From NCBI GenBank assembly GCA_001821475.1, contig MHMF01000039.1, forward strand, positions 1 to 20,624: a DNA stretch of 20,624 nucleotides, written 5' to 3'. Below, piece after piece: positions 1-6,677 of this stretch. The notes below the pieces were generated by a model. That model saw only the letters and a list, made by a program, of their open reading frames with translations, was not told the origin of the DNA and did no database searches. Within the stretch, counting starts at the first letter, position 1. Each line of letters opens with the position of its first letter. Position numbers and translations under genes: made by a program. The stretch comes from Candidatus Nealsonbacteria bacterium RIFCSPLOWO2_01_FULL_38_120 (lineage in GTDB: Bacteria; Patescibacteriota; Minisyncoccia; Minisyncoccales; GWA2-38-27).

Positions 1-96
1 GTAAGCATATCCATCGGATATGCTTCCTCGTTCTATCAAATTTTCGCTCTGAAATTTGGAAAAAATACCAAGAAAGCATTTCGCAATTCAAAGTAT
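1..96. repeat. Family D inverted-repeat element, cut by the window edge
   Basis: Right half of a long palindromic intergenic element. The apex is a perfect 10-bp hairpin at 3-12/16-25 (AAGCATATCC, loop atc, GGATATGCTT). The conserved right arm spans 34-96 and matches the right arm of the complete copy at 17253-17431 with about four differences over 62 positions. The left arm lies outside the window. The arm ends 16 nt before the ATG of the next gene, and no SD sits between. Confidence 0.75.
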
Positions 97-112
97 ATTA
101 AATTATTAAAAA

Positions 113-1384
113 ATGGCGAAGAAAATTTACGACATAATCCCTCCAGTAAAAACTGGAACGAAAAAAGAAAAAGCAGATTTAAGAGTTCAGGCGAAAATAA
201 AGACAAAGCCGAAAAAAATATTTTGGAAATATTTTTTAATTTTGCTTGCTTTTATCGTTTTAATAGGAGTAACCGGCCAGTTGTGGTTTTCAGGCATAAA
301 AATTAAAATACAGCCGAAAACAGAAGAAATCAGTTTTGAAACGAAAGTTATAGCGGACTTAAATATCAATCAAATTGATTTCGGGGCAGGAATTATTCCT
401 GGTCAGATATTGCAAATTCAGAAATCCGTTTTGGAAAATTTTTTATCTACCGGCAAAAAGATGAAAGAAGAAAAAGCAAAGGGAGTGATTAGGGTTTATA
501 ATGGCTATTCTGAATCGTCCAGAATTTTGGTTCCGTCCCGCTTTGTTTCATCGGACGGAAAATTATTTTGGTCAGTTAAAAAAACTATTATCCTAGGCGC
601 TATCCGGGACAGCAAGGGAAAATTAACGCCGGGATATGCGGATATTGAAGTTGAAGCGGCTGAACCTGGGGAAGAATATAATATTGAGCCAACCACTTTT
701 GCTATGCCTGCTTTAGCCGGCACTCCGTTATATTCTTCTATTTATGGAAAATCGTTTTCCGCTATGAAAGGAGGAATCAGCGAAGAAATAATTGAAGTGG
801 CGAGGCAGGATGTTGATTCGGCAAAAGACTCTTTGATAAAAAAAATACAAGGAGAGAATAGCGAATTTTTGAAAGCGAATTTTTCTGAAGAATTTATTAT
901 AATAGAAGGTTCTTTTTTTCACGAAATTTTAGAAACGAAAAGTTCGTCGGCGCCCGGAACAGAAGCTGATTCATTTGAGGCGCAGGCAAATGTAAAAACA
1001 ACGGCAATGGCTATAGCGAAAAAGAATTTAGAAAAATTCAGTCGGGACAGCGCGGATTTGAACGCCATTGGCTTGTTTGAAATAGAGGATGGAATAGTTT
1101 TTACTCCCCGGATAAGAGAGGGAGGGTTGGAGGAAAGTTTTACCATTGAGTCAATTGATTCAGAAAAAGGAACAGCGGTTTTGGTTTTGAGGATAAGGGC
1201 GGTTATTTTTGCTGACAGCGAATTGCCTGAGTTGAAAAAAGCGGTTTTTGGGAAATCAGCCAAGGAGACAGAGCTTTTTTTCAATAATTTGGGCAATATT
1301 GAGTTAGTGGAAATAAAATATTGGCCGTTTTGGGTAAAGACAGCTCCCGAGAGCGCCGGTAAAATAGCTATTGACTTCAAATAA
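113..1384 (+). CDS. Membrane-anchored baseplate-J-like domain protein
   Basis: A 423-residue protein with a short basic N-terminus (opening MAKKIYDIIPP), one hydrophobic segment at about residues 37-58, and a long region predicted to lie outside the membrane. The stretch around 125-215 has the pattern GVIRVYNGYS, then SRFVSSDGKLFW, then PGEEYNIEPTTF and a GTP-Y-S-Y-KS-MKGG segment. From memory this matches Patescibacterial proteins labelled baseplate-J-like. The C-terminal YWPFWVKTAPES also fits that group. No enzymatic motif is visible. It may be a surface or pilus-assembly component, but function is not established. The start at 113 gives the MAKK N-terminus; no SD precedes it, only the AT-rich end of a repeat arm. 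It lies 29 bp upstream of infA on the same strand, so co-transcription is possible. Family placement is fairly sure; role is unknown. Confidence 0.75.
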   Translation: MAKKIYDIIPPVKTGTKKEKADLRVQAKIKTKPKKIFWKYFLILLAFIVLIGVTGQLWFSGIKIKIQPKTEEISFETKVIADLNINQIDFGAGIIPGQILQIQKSVLENFLSTGKKMKEEKAKGVIRVYNGYSESSRILVPSRFVSSDGKLFWSVKKTIILGAIRDSKGKLTPGYADIEVEAAEPGEEYNIEPTTFAMPALAGTPLYSSIYGKSFSAMKGGISEEIIEVARQDVDSAKDSLIKKIQGENSEFLKANFSEEFIIIEGSFFHEILETKSSSAPGTEADSFEAQANVKTTAMAIAKKNLEKFSRDSADLNAIGLFEIEDGIVFTPRIREGGLEESFTIESIDSEKGTAVLVLRIRAVIFADSELPELKKAVFGKSAKETELFFNNLGNIELVEIKYWPFWVKTAPESAGKIAIDFK

Positions 1385-1399
1385 CAATCTTGCTAAATT
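1371..1399 (+). promoter_or_regulatory. Candidate sigma-70-type promoter for infA
   Basis: TTGACT (1371-1376), a 17-nt spacer, then TAAATT (1394-1399). The -35 matches consensus at 5 of 6 positions and the -10 at 4 of 6. It overlaps the end of the upstream gene and would place the transcription start about 8 nt before the infA ATG, giving an almost leaderless mRNA. In AT-rich DNA such matches arise by chance. Confidence 0.3.
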
Positions 1400-1413
1400 A
1401 AAGATTGCATACA

Positions 1414-1635
1414 ATGGATACAAATAAAAATAAATATCGCAAAAGCGGTTTTGTTCTTGAGGCCCTGCCGAGCACTAATTTTAAGGTAAAACTTGACGAC
1501 GGAGGAGAGATCCTCGCTCATTTGGCGGGACGGTTAAGAATTAATCATATAAAAATTGTGGCAGGCGATAGGGTTACGGTTGAAATGAGCCCTTATGATG
1601 AACATAGGGGTAGAATAGTTTATAGAGGACGTTGA
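1414..1635 (+). CDS. infA: Translation initiation factor IF-1
   Basis: A 73-residue OB-fold protein, close to the family's usual 72. Family landmarks are present: SGFVLEALPSTNFKVKLDDG, then EILAHLAGRLRINHIKI, AGDRVTVEMSPYD and the GRIVYR terminus. IF-1 binds the A site of the 30S subunit during initiation. An in-frame TTG at 1405 would add three residues, but the ATG at 1414 gives the standard N-terminus and is preferred. There is no SD before it (local sequence AAAGATTGCATACA). It heads the canonical infA-rpmJ-rpsM-rpsK-rpsD-rpoA-rplQ order. Confidence 0.96.
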   Translation: MDTNKNKYRKSGFVLEALPSTNFKVKLDDGGEILAHLAGRLRINHIKIVAGDRVTVEMSPYDEHRGRIVYRGR

Positions 1636-1705
1636 TAATTATGCAGATAAAACGTTGATAGTTTTAGCGTAATTTCAGTGTAAATATCGGCGTTAATTCA
1701 GCGGA
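1633..1705. repeat. Family C intergenic repeat (GTTGATAA...CAGCG type)
   Basis: Short AT-rich repeat between infA and rpmJ with segments GTTGATAATTATGCAGA and GCGTAATTTCAGTG and an ending TAATTCAGCGG. The same words recur at 3583-3662 between rpsD and rpoA. The copies contain partly self-complementary pieces (GTTGATA against TATCGGC/TATCAGC). It starts at the infA stop codon and ends just before rpmJ, leaving no SD. Confidence 0.55.
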
Positions 1706-1710
1706 TTTTT

Positions 1711-1827
1711 ATGAAAGTAAAGCCTTCAATTAAAAAAATTTGCGTTAATTGTAGAATAGCGCGGCGCAAAAGAAAAATTTATATTATTTGTAAAAGAAAT
1801 CCTAAGCACAAACAGCGACAGGGATAA
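1711..1827 (+). CDS. rpmJ: 50S ribosomal protein L36
   Basis: A 38-residue protein beginning MKVKPSIKKICVNCR and ending NPKHKQRQG, the standard L36 frame and length. The zinc-binding ligands of the C+ form are intact: C11, C14, C27 and H33. L36 is a small zinc-ribbon protein of the 50S subunit. The start ATG is preceded by GCGGATTTTT, with no SD. It ends 6 bp before rpsM, in the usual infA-rpmJ-rpsM order. Confidence 0.96.
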   Translation: MKVKPSIKKICVNCRIARRKRKIYIICKRNPKHKQRQG

Positions 1828-1833
1828 TTTTCT

Positions 1834-2223
1834 ATGCCAAGAATTGCGGGAATAAATATACCAGATAAAAAATATATAGACATATCTTTAACTTATATCT
1901 ACGGAATAGGCCTGCCTTTAAGCAGGAAAATTTTAAAGATTGCCAGCATTGATTTTAACCGTTTAGCTTCGGAATTAACCGCGGAAGAAGTAAATAGGCT
2001 GAAAGAAATTATTGAGAAAAATTACAGAACAGAAGGAGAGTTGAGAAGAGATGTGATGACCAATATAAAGCGGTTGAAAGATATAGGTTGCTGTAGGGGA
2101 TTAAGGCATATTAAGGGATTGCCGGTAAGGGGGCAAAGAACCAAAACAAATACAAGGACAGTGCGGGGGAATGTCAGGAAAACAGTAGGCTCGGGCAGAA
2201 AGCCACCATCCGAGCCGACATAA
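1834..2223 (+). CDS. rpsM: 30S ribosomal protein S13
   Basis: A 129-residue S13, slightly longer than the E. coli protein. It has the N-terminal PRIAGINIPDKKYIDISLTY, the IYGIG hairpin, the helical middle, and the basic C-terminal CRGLRHIKGLPVRGQRTKTN followed by ARTVRG-like TRTVRGNVRKTVG. S13 sits in the 30S head and contacts the P-site tRNA and the 50S subunit. The start ATG follows rpmJ by 6 nt; a weak GGGA lies 9 nt upstream inside the rpmJ end. It is followed by a large hairpin element before rpsK. Confidence 0.96.
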   Translation: MPRIAGINIPDKKYIDISLTYIYGIGLPLSRKILKIASIDFNRLASELTAEEVNRLKEIIEKNYRTEGELRRDVMTNIKRLKDIGCCRGLRHIKGLPVRGQRTKTNTRTVRGNVRKTVGSGRKPPSEPT

Positions 2224-2228
2224 AATAA

Positions 2229-2372
2229 GCTCAAAACTCAAAGTTTAAATCTCAAAATTACAACTCAAAATCTAAAACTTCACCCTCTCCTCAATGCCCC
2301 CCTCCGATGGTCATCGGAGGGGGGGGATAGTTTTAAGGTTTTAAGTTGTGGTTTTGAGCTTTGAGTTTAAAT
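2229..2372. repeat. Family A inverted repeat with a GC-rich apex hairpin
   Basis: Outer AT-rich arms are 2229-2279 (GCTCAAAACTCAAAGTTTAA...) and 2331-2372 (GTTTTAAGTTGTGGTTTTGAGC...TTTAAA), complementary with mismatches. The centre holds a perfect 13-bp hairpin, 2297-2309 with 2312-2324, apex CCGATG-gt-CATCGG. The arm runs to the base before the rpsK ATG at 2374, and no SD is present. No T-tract follows the apex, so it does not look like a simple terminator. Confidence 0.85.
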
Positions 2373-2373
2373 T

Positions 2374-2823
2374 ATGGGAAAAAAAAGAATTATAAAACCA
2401 TTAGAAGAGGAATTATTAAAAGAACGGGAAAAGGTGGACGCAAAAGCGAAAAACGCCAATGTAAGAACGGCCTTGGCGTCGGAATACGGGAGAATCTATG
2501 TCTATTCTTCTTATAACAATACTATACTTACCCTTACTGGTTTGACAGGAGATGTTTTGAGCTGGGCGAGCGCTGGAGCCATAGGATTCAAAGGTTCAAA
2601 GAAAGCGACTCCTTTTGCCGCCTCAAAAGTGGCGGAGAAAATTTGTTTAGCTGCTCAGAAGTTAGGAGTGGCAAAGGTTTCTGTTTTTGTAAGAGGAATA
2701 GGTGGAGGCAGGGAATCGGCGATAAGGTCGTTGGCAGGGCGCGGATTGGAAATTATTTCAATAGCAGATATTACTCCGGTGCCTCATAATGGTTGCCGTC
2801 CGCCCAAGGCGAGAAGGGTATAA
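2374..2823 (+). CDS. rpsK: 30S ribosomal protein S11
   Basis: A 149-residue S11, about 20 longer than E. coli S11. The extra length is a charged N-terminus (KPLEEELLKEREKVDAKAKN) before the core, which starts near GRIYVYSSYNNTILTLTG. Core landmarks are ASAGAIGFKGSKKATPFAA, VFVRGIGGGRESAIRSLAGR, and the invariant C-terminal PHNGCRPPKARRV. S11 forms the 30S platform near the mRNA exit and the SD helix. The start codon follows the right arm of a hairpin element directly, with no SD. Confidence 0.96.
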   Translation: MGKKRIIKPLEEELLKEREKVDAKAKNANVRTALASEYGRIYVYSSYNNTILTLTGLTGDVLSWASAGAIGFKGSKKATPFAASKVAEKICLAAQKLGVAKVSVFVRGIGGGRESAIRSLAGRGLEIISIADITPVPHNGCRPPKARRV

Positions 2824-2825
2824 TA

Positions 2826-2925
2826 TGGAACATGAATGAAATTTTTACTCCCACCTTTTTTCCCCGCGGAGCCATGGTTAAGCAGAAGAGGATTGAAGGG
2901 GAGAATGTTTTAGGTTCTATGTTTC
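2826..2925. repeat. Imperfect inverted repeat between rpsK and rpsD
   Basis: Left arm 2826-2852 (TGGAACATGAATG...ACTCCC) is partly complementary to right arm 2898-2925 (GGGGAGAATG...TCTATGTTTCA). Pairing is interrupted and weaker than in the other elements. The sequence family is not seen elsewhere in this window. It fills the gap before rpsD, whose ATG at 2940 lacks an SD. Confidence 0.4.
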
Positions 2926-2939
2926 AATTTTAATGATTT

Positions 2940-3569
2940 ATGGATAATCCAAAATGTAAAATTTGCAGAAGATTGGGATTAAAGCTTTTTTTAAAAGGGG
3001 ACCGTTGTTTTTCTCCAAAATGCGCGATGATTAAAAGGCCGTATCCTCCAGGGCAGAAAGCAAAGAGAAAAAGCAAGGCCTTGTCTGAATACGGCAAAGA
3101 ATTAGCGGAAAAGCAGAAAATGAAAAATTGGTATAATCTTCGGGAAAGGCAGTTTGCTAAATATGTAAGAGAGGCGCTTGATAAACGGTCAAAAAACGAA
3201 GACGCTGGCGCGTTGCTTTTTAAAAAATTAGAAAGCAGGCTGGATAGTGTGGTTTTTCGGATGGGATTTGCTTCTTCCCGGGTTCAAGCGTCGCAAGAAG
3301 TGGGGCATGGGCATTTTCTTGTGAATGGAAAAAAAATTGACGTGCCGTCTTATCACGCTAAAAAAGGAGATAAAATTTCCATATCGCCATTTTCAGCGAA
3401 GAAAGCGCCTTTTCAGAATTTAACAGCTGTTTTAAAAAAATATAATCCTCCTTCATGGATAAAGATAGATCCGGAAAAGCTGGAAGGAGAATTAATAAAA
3501 GACGCAAACATGGAAGAAGCGTCTTTTCCCATTGAGGTTTCTTCTATCTTTGAGTTTTATTCAAAATAA
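2940..3569 (+). CDS. rpsD: 30S ribosomal protein S4
   Basis: A 209-residue S4 of the zinc-binding (C+) type with ligands C6, C9, C23 and C28. The S4 RNA-binding domain follows near residues 97-160 (LESRLDSVVFRMGFASSRVQ, then HGHFLVNGKKIDVPSYHAKK). S4 is a primary 16S-binding protein that nucleates 30S body assembly; in many bacteria it autoregulates its operon. The ATG at 2940 gives a compact N-terminus MDNPKCKIC with no SD before it (AATTTTAATGATTT). It is co-directional with rpsK and rpoA, with repeats on both sides. Confidence 0.96.
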   Translation: MDNPKCKICRRLGLKLFLKGDRCFSPKCAMIKRPYPPGQKAKRKSKALSEYGKELAEKQKMKNWYNLRERQFAKYVREALDKRSKNEDAGALLFKKLESRLDSVVFRMGFASSRVQASQEVGHGHFLVNGKKIDVPSYHAKKGDKISISPFSAKKAPFQNLTAVLKKYNPPSWIKIDPEKLEGELIKDANMEEASFPIEVSSIFEFYSK

Positions 3570-3582
3570 AAAAACTGCTGAT

Positions 3583-3662
3583 ACGACGTTGATAACTACG
3601 CAGACAAACCGCTGAAAATTCAGCGTAAATTTAACGTAACTATCAGCGTAAATTCAGCGTAT
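3583..3662. repeat. Family C inverted repeat between rpsD and rpoA
   Basis: Segments GACGTTGATAACTACGCAG and CGTAACTATCAGCG form complementary arms (CGTTGATAACTACG against CGTAACTATCAGCG). They are separated by an inner CGCTGAAAATTCAGCG palindrome (CGCTGA-AAAT-TCAGCG). A further TCAGCGTAAATTCAGCG tail follows. It shares words with 1633-1705. It ends a few nt before the rpoA ATG, leaving TATATTAT and no SD. Confidence 0.7.
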
Positions 3663-3667
3663 ATTAT

Positions 3668-4474
3668 ATGATAGTTTTACCTAATCCGCCAAAAATTATA
3701 AATAGAAAAGAAAACTGGGCGCGGTTTGAAATAGAAGGCCTTTATCCTGGATACGGGCTTACGGTCGGCAATTCCCTGAGACGGGTTTTGCTTTCTTCTT
3801 TGCAAGGAGCGGCTGTGACTCAAGTCAAGATAAAGGGCGTTCAGCATGAATTTTCAACAATACCGGGCGTTTATGAAGATGTAATCACGATTATGATGAA
3901 TTTGAAACAGATGAGATTTAAGATGCATTCAGAAGAACCTCAAAAAGCGGAATTAAAAATAAGCGGAGAGAAAGAAGTCAAAGGTTCTGATTTTAAGTTT
4001 CCTAGCCAGGCGCAATTGGTTAACGGGTCTTGCCATATAGTTGCTTTAACAGACAAAAAGGCAGAGTTGGAAATGGAGATTCAAATAGAAAAAGGCATTG
4101 GCTATGAGACAGTTGAAAAAAGAAAGAAAGAGGGCAGATTGGAAATAGGAGCTCTTCCCGTGGACGCTATTTTTACTCCGATAACAAGGGTAAGCTATAA
4201 AGTTGAAAATATGAGAGTGGGAAAAAGAACTGATTTTGACCGGCTTTTTTTGGATATTGAAACAGACGGCACAATAACTCCGGAGCAGGCATTTTCCAGC
4301 GCTTCAGATATTTTGGTGGAGCATTTTTCTTTGATAGCAGGAGAGTTTAAGCCCAAAGACGAGAAAAAAGAACAAATCGTCAAAGAAGATGTTCCCGCAG
4401 GAGAAAAAGAAAAGGAAGAAGATGGCGCGAAAACGGAGAAGAAGGGGAAGAAAAATAAAAAAAGCCTGAAGTAA
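3668..4474 (+). CDS. rpoA: RNA polymerase alpha subunit lacking the C-terminal domain
   Basis: A 268-residue alpha subunit; the usual bacterial length is about 310-330. The N-terminal dimerisation and assembly domain is complete: FEIEGLYPGYGLTVGNSLRR, VLLSSLQGAAVTQVKIKGV, HEFSTIPGVYEDV, RLEIGALPVDAIFTPITRV, then RLFLDIETDGTITPEQAF. After about residue 228 the protein ends in a lysine/glutamate-rich tail (KPKDEKKEQIVKED...KKGKKNKKSLK) instead of the helix-hairpin-helix alpha-CTD. The 97 bp after the stop contain a hairpin and no CTD remnant, so a simple frameshift is not indicated. It should still dimerise and assemble beta and beta prime, but UP-element and many activator contacts would be missing. 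It lies in the conserved rpsD-rpoA-rplQ order. Confidence 0.95.
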   Translation: MIVLPNPPKIINRKENWARFEIEGLYPGYGLTVGNSLRRVLLSSLQGAAVTQVKIKGVQHEFSTIPGVYEDVITIMMNLKQMRFKMHSEEPQKAELKISGEKEVKGSDFKFPSQAQLVNGSCHIVALTDKKAELEMEIQIEKGIGYETVEKRKKEGRLEIGALPVDAIFTPITRVSYKVENMRVGKRTDFDRLFLDIETDGTITPEQAFSSASDILVEHFSLIAGEFKPKDEKKEQIVKEDVPAGEKEKEEDGAKTEKKGKKNKKSLK

Positions 4475-4488
4475 AAGAAGAGTAAACG

Positions 4489-4553
4489 CCTTCCTTGTTT
4501 CTCTCCTAATAGTTTAACGTTTTGAGCGCTCGGAGAGAAAGGGCGGGGGAGGG
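4489..4553. repeat. Hairpin between rpoA and rplQ
   Basis: Left arm 4489-4506 (CCTTCCTTGTTTCTCTCC) pairs with right arm 4532-4553 (GGAGAGAAAGGGCGGGGGAGGG), with mismatches, around a 25-nt loop. It differs in sequence from the AT-rich families. No T-run follows. A purine-rich GGGAAGAA lies about 14 nt before the rplQ ATG, further than a normal SD. Confidence 0.55.
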
Positions 4554-4571
4554 AAGAATAATTTCGTTGCC

Positions 4572-4922
4572 ATGAATAAGAGAAAAAAAGGAAGAAAATT
4601 TTCAAGAAAAAGCGATGTCAGGAAAGCGCTTTTAAGGGCATTGATAAGCGCCTTGTTTTTACGCGAGAAAATAAAAACAACTAAAGCAAAAGCAAAGGAA
4701 ATGTCTGGATTTGCTGAAAAATTTATAACCAAAGCGAAAAAAGGAGACTTATCTTCAAGAAGAATTTTAGCGGGTTATTTTACGCCGGCATTGGTTAAAA
4801 AACTGATAAACGATATTGCGCCAAGGTATAAAGAAAGAAATGGGGGATACACAAGAGTTATCAAGCTTGGTCCAAGAAAATCAGATGGCGCGAAGATGGC
4901 GATAATAGAATTGGTGAAATAG
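4572..4922 (+). CDS. rplQ: 50S ribosomal protein L17
   Basis: A 116-residue L17, near the normal length for the short bacterial form. The core is recognisable: MNKRKKGRKFSRKSDVRKAL, LISALFLREKIKTTKAKAKE, a helix ending EKFITKAKKGD, and the C-terminal GGYTRVIKLGPRKSDGAKMA followed by IIELV. L17 binds 23S rRNA near the polypeptide exit tunnel. It follows rpoA, as in nearly all bacteria. Confidence 0.95.
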   Translation: MNKRKKGRKFSRKSDVRKALLRALISALFLREKIKTTKAKAKEMSGFAEKFITKAKKGDLSSRRILAGYFTPALVKKLINDIAPRYKERNGGYTRVIKLGPRKSDGAKMAIIELVK

Positions 4923-4924
4923 AA

Positions 4925-5012
4925 AAATGTAAAATGCAAAACGAAAAATGAAAAATTAAGGTGTCGCTTCGCGACAATTTATAATTTTGCGTTTTGTATT
5001 TTTAGTTTGTAA
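4925..5012. repeat. Family B inverted repeat with GTCGC-ttc-GCGAC apex
   Basis: Left arm about 4926-4960 (AATGTAAAATGCAAAACG...AAAAATTAAGG) pairs imperfectly with the right arm ending at 5012 (ATAATTTTGCGTTTTGTATT...). The apex is a perfect hairpin, GTCGC (4963-4967), ttc, GCGAC (4971-4975). It begins 3 nt after the rplQ stop and ends 2 nt before the rplM ATG at 5015, so it fills the whole gap. No SD and no T-tract terminator signature. Confidence 0.85.
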
Positions 5013-5014
5013 TT

Positions 5015-5362
5015 ATGGAACAACAAACCCATACAATTGACGCTACGGGCAAGATATTGGGACGGCTGGCAAGCCAGATAGCTGTTTTATTGCGCGGGAA
5101 GAATAAATCTGGTTTTGTTTTGAATGAGGATAGCGGGGATTTTGTTATTATAAAAAATGCGGACAAAATAAAAGTAAGCGGAGGGAAATATACTAAAAAG
5201 TTTTATTGGAGCCATTCCGGATATTTAGGGAGCGGGAAAGAGACGCCGTTTAATAAAATTTTTGAAAAAAATCCGGGAAGGGTTTTGATAAAAGCGGTTT
5301 ATGGAATGTTGCCAGGAACCAAATTAAGGGCTGGTCAAATTAAAAGATTAAAATTTGAGTGA
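5015..5362 (+). CDS. rplM: 50S ribosomal protein L13
   Basis: A 115-residue L13, shorter than the usual 140-150. The core is present: HTIDATGKILGRLASQIAVL, LRGKNKSGFVLNEDSGDFVI, ADKIKVSGGKYTKKFYWSHS, a GYLGSGKETPFNKIF region, and VLIKAVYGMLPGTKLRAGQI. It stops soon after, without the usual C-terminal segment carrying the YAG-x-HPH type motif. L13 is an early 50S assembly protein. It is paired with rpsI, as is standard, but here 171 bp of hairpin separates them. Confidence 0.94.
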   Translation: MEQQTHTIDATGKILGRLASQIAVLLRGKNKSGFVLNEDSGDFVIIKNADKIKVSGGKYTKKFYWSHSGYLGSGKETPFNKIFEKNPGRVLIKAVYGMLPGTKLRAGQIKRLKFE

Positions 5363-5529
5363 TATTCTTGAATCGCGAAATTCCTTCCGAACTATTTTGT
5401 TTTCGGGGCGAGACGAAGCAAAAATTTTGAGGCATACCGAAGAAGTGAAGTCTGTCTAGAAATTTTTGCAAAGTCGTAGCCAAAACCAAAACATAAAGAG
5501 TTGAAGGATATTTCGTAATTCAAGGATGT
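5363..5529. repeat. Large inverted repeat between rplM and rpsI (family D-like)
   Basis: Outer arms are 5363-5410 (ATATTCTTGAATCGCGAAAT...) and about 5482-5529 (...GAAGGATATTTCGTAATTC, AAGGATGT), complementary over roughly 45 nt with scattered mismatches. An inner stem pairs GCAAAAATTT (near 5418) with AAATTTTTGC (near 5460). The outer words (TTGAATCGCGAAAT, ATTTCGTAATTCAAGG) resemble the family D arm ATTTCGCAATTCAAAG. The right arm ends 4 nt before the rpsI ATG; an AAGGA within it could act as an SD, so the arm would mask that site when paired. Confidence 0.8.
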
Positions 5530-5533
5530 AAAT

Positions 5534-6043
5534 ATGGGAGAAATAAAAACAATCGACAAAATAATGCAAAAAAAGGAAAATCCGGAAATTATTGCAAATC
5601 TTGCGAACGAACAAGACGAGGCTTGGGATATAACAGAAAGATCTCTGAAAACAGCTCGTTATTTTGAGGCGGTCGGGAGAAGAAAAACATCTGTCGCGAG
5701 GGTTCGTCTTTTCACGCAGGGAGATAAAAATATTTTAGTCAACGGGAAGCCGTGTGAACATTATTTTCCGGGTTCGGAATTGCAGGGAATTATTGCTTCC
5801 TCTCTTGATAAAATGAAGGCGTTGGATAAATTTAGGGTTGAAGTTAAGGTGAGCGGAGGAGGGGTGCATAGCCAGGCAGAAGCAATAAGGCACGGCATTG
5901 CCAGGGCTTTGGTTGAGTTTAACCCGGATTTCCGCAAACGATTGAGAAAGGCAGGACATCTTACGAGAGATCCAAGAATGCGGGAAAGAAAAAAATTCGG
6001 CTTAAAGCGAGCCCGCAGAGCTCCCCAGTGGCAGAAGAGGTAG
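5534..6043 (+). CDS. rpsI: 30S ribosomal protein S9 with N-terminal extension
   Basis: A 169-residue S9, about 40 longer than E. coli S9. The core starts near residue 42 (ARYFEAVGRRKTSVARVRLF) and continues with NGKPCEHYFPG, KVSGGGVHSQAEAIRHGIAR, LTRDPRMRERKKFGLKRARR and the C-terminal QKR that reaches the P-site tRNA. The first 40 residues are acidic and not part of the standard fold. The ATG at 5534 has AAGGA 6-8 nt upstream, one of few plausible SDs here. No later ATG would start the core, so the extension is probably real. Last gene of the ribosomal operon; a terminator follows at 6174. Confidence 0.95.
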   Translation: MGEIKTIDKIMQKKENPEIIANLANEQDEAWDITERSLKTARYFEAVGRRKTSVARVRLFTQGDKNILVNGKPCEHYFPGSELQGIIASSLDKMKALDKFRVEVKVSGGGVHSQAEAIRHGIARALVEFNPDFRKRLRKAGHLTRDPRMRERKKFGLKRARRAPQWQKR

Positions 6044-6051
6044 GAGATTAG

Positions 6052-6163
6052 TTGACAGAAATTAGAAATTGGTAATGAAAATGGAAATAAGAAATTAGAA
6101 AGTTTTCTATTTTCCGTTTTTCTTATTTCTATTACTATTTTCTATTTTTCAGTTTCCTATTTT
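6052..6163. repeat. Family E inverted repeat downstream of rpsI
   Basis: Left arm about 6052-6098 (GACAGAAATTAGAAATTGG...AAATTAGAAAG) pairs with right arm about 6099-6163 (TTTTCTATTTTCCG...CTTATTTCTATTACTA...TTTCAG). The arms meet with almost no loop. The same vocabulary recurs at 10050-10190. It precedes the terminator at 6174. Confidence 0.7.
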
Positions 6164-6173
6164 CAACAAAAAT

Positions 6174-6207
6174 AAAACTCCCTTGGTTTTCCATTGGGAG
6201 TTTTTTT
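6174..6207. terminator. Bidirectional intrinsic terminator
   Basis: Stem AAAACTCCC (6174-6182) with GGGAGTTTT (6196-6204), loop of 13 nt, followed on the plus strand by a T-run to 6207. Read on the minus strand, the same stem is followed by TTTTATTTTT. It therefore can end both the ribosomal operon and the convergent minus-strand gene whose stop is at 6237. Confidence 0.85.
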
Positions 6208-6236
6208 GTTCGGCTTTGACGCGGCGATTACAGGAC

Positions 6237-6605
6237 TTACCGGAACTCCATAAGAACTCTCGTTTGCAGTAAGCAGAGTTTCCACGGATGTTTTTCATGA
6301 TCATTGTTGTGCTCGTCAATGACTTGCTCAAGTTGTTTTTTGGCTCCAAGCGGATGAGTGCCTACTATAAATAATTCCCGTGGTACCAATTTGTCGTTGA
6401 GGCAAGGGGGTTCTTCCATTACGCCCAACATTACTTTTGTTCCGTCTTTTGCCACAATGATCTCAGCGATTTCGCTTATGCCGTATAGTTGGGATTTTTC
6501 AATTCCCGCGATTTCTATTCCGAGATCTTGAAGGATTCTTATGAATCCTGGGAACAATCTTCTTATCGCTTCTCTTGTTTCTTCCCCGATCGTTACTGTT
6601 GACAT
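6237..6605 (-). CDS. Unrecognised conserved-looking 122-residue protein
   Basis: I do not recognise this protein. It starts MSTVTIGEETREAIRRLFPG and contains two probable alpha-beta units (LGIEIAGIEKSQLYGISEIA, then IIVAKDGTKVMLGVMEEPP), a REL-FIVGTHPLG segment, and a C-terminal LLQTRVLMEFR. No membrane segment or signal peptide is seen. An in-frame ATG six codons upstream (6623) exists, but the ATG at 6605 has AAAGGA at 8-nt spacing, a proper SD, and is preferred. The gene has its own consensus promoter (6678-6706), about 65 nt of leader, and a terminator at 6174. This self-contained unit with canonical SD differs from its neighbours and may reflect strong, independent expression or a separate origin. 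It lies between convergent rpsI and the co-directional PEGA gene. Confidence 0.8.
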   Translation of the reverse strand: MSTVTIGEETREAIRRLFPGFIRILQDLGIEIAGIEKSQLYGISEIAEIIVAKDGTKVMLGVMEEPPCLNDKLVPRELFIVGTHPLGAKKQLEQVIDEHNNDHEKHPWKLCLLQTRVLMEFR

Positions 6606-6677
6606 ACTGTTTGTCCTTTCCATTTGATTGCGTATGGGGTTGTCAATGGCCGAAAATTTCCCAAATGTTCTGATTTT

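Noticed and set aside
1405..1413. TTG start for infA adding three residues
   Set aside because: The ATG at 1414 gives the standard IF-1 N-terminus and length; no SD favours the TTG.
4195..4605. Long minus-strand open frame opposite rpoA/rplQ
   Set aside because: It is antisense to conserved genes, has a Phe/Ser-rich composition from Lys/Glu codons, and no family features.
4963..4975. GTCGC-NNN-GCGAC hairpins as intrinsic terminators
   Set aside because: Stems are 5 bp with no T-run after them, and they sit inside larger inverted repeats before co-directional genes.
6606..6623. Upstream ATG for the minus-strand 122-residue gene
   Set aside because: The SD AAAGGA lies downstream of this ATG and at correct spacing for the ATG at 6605.
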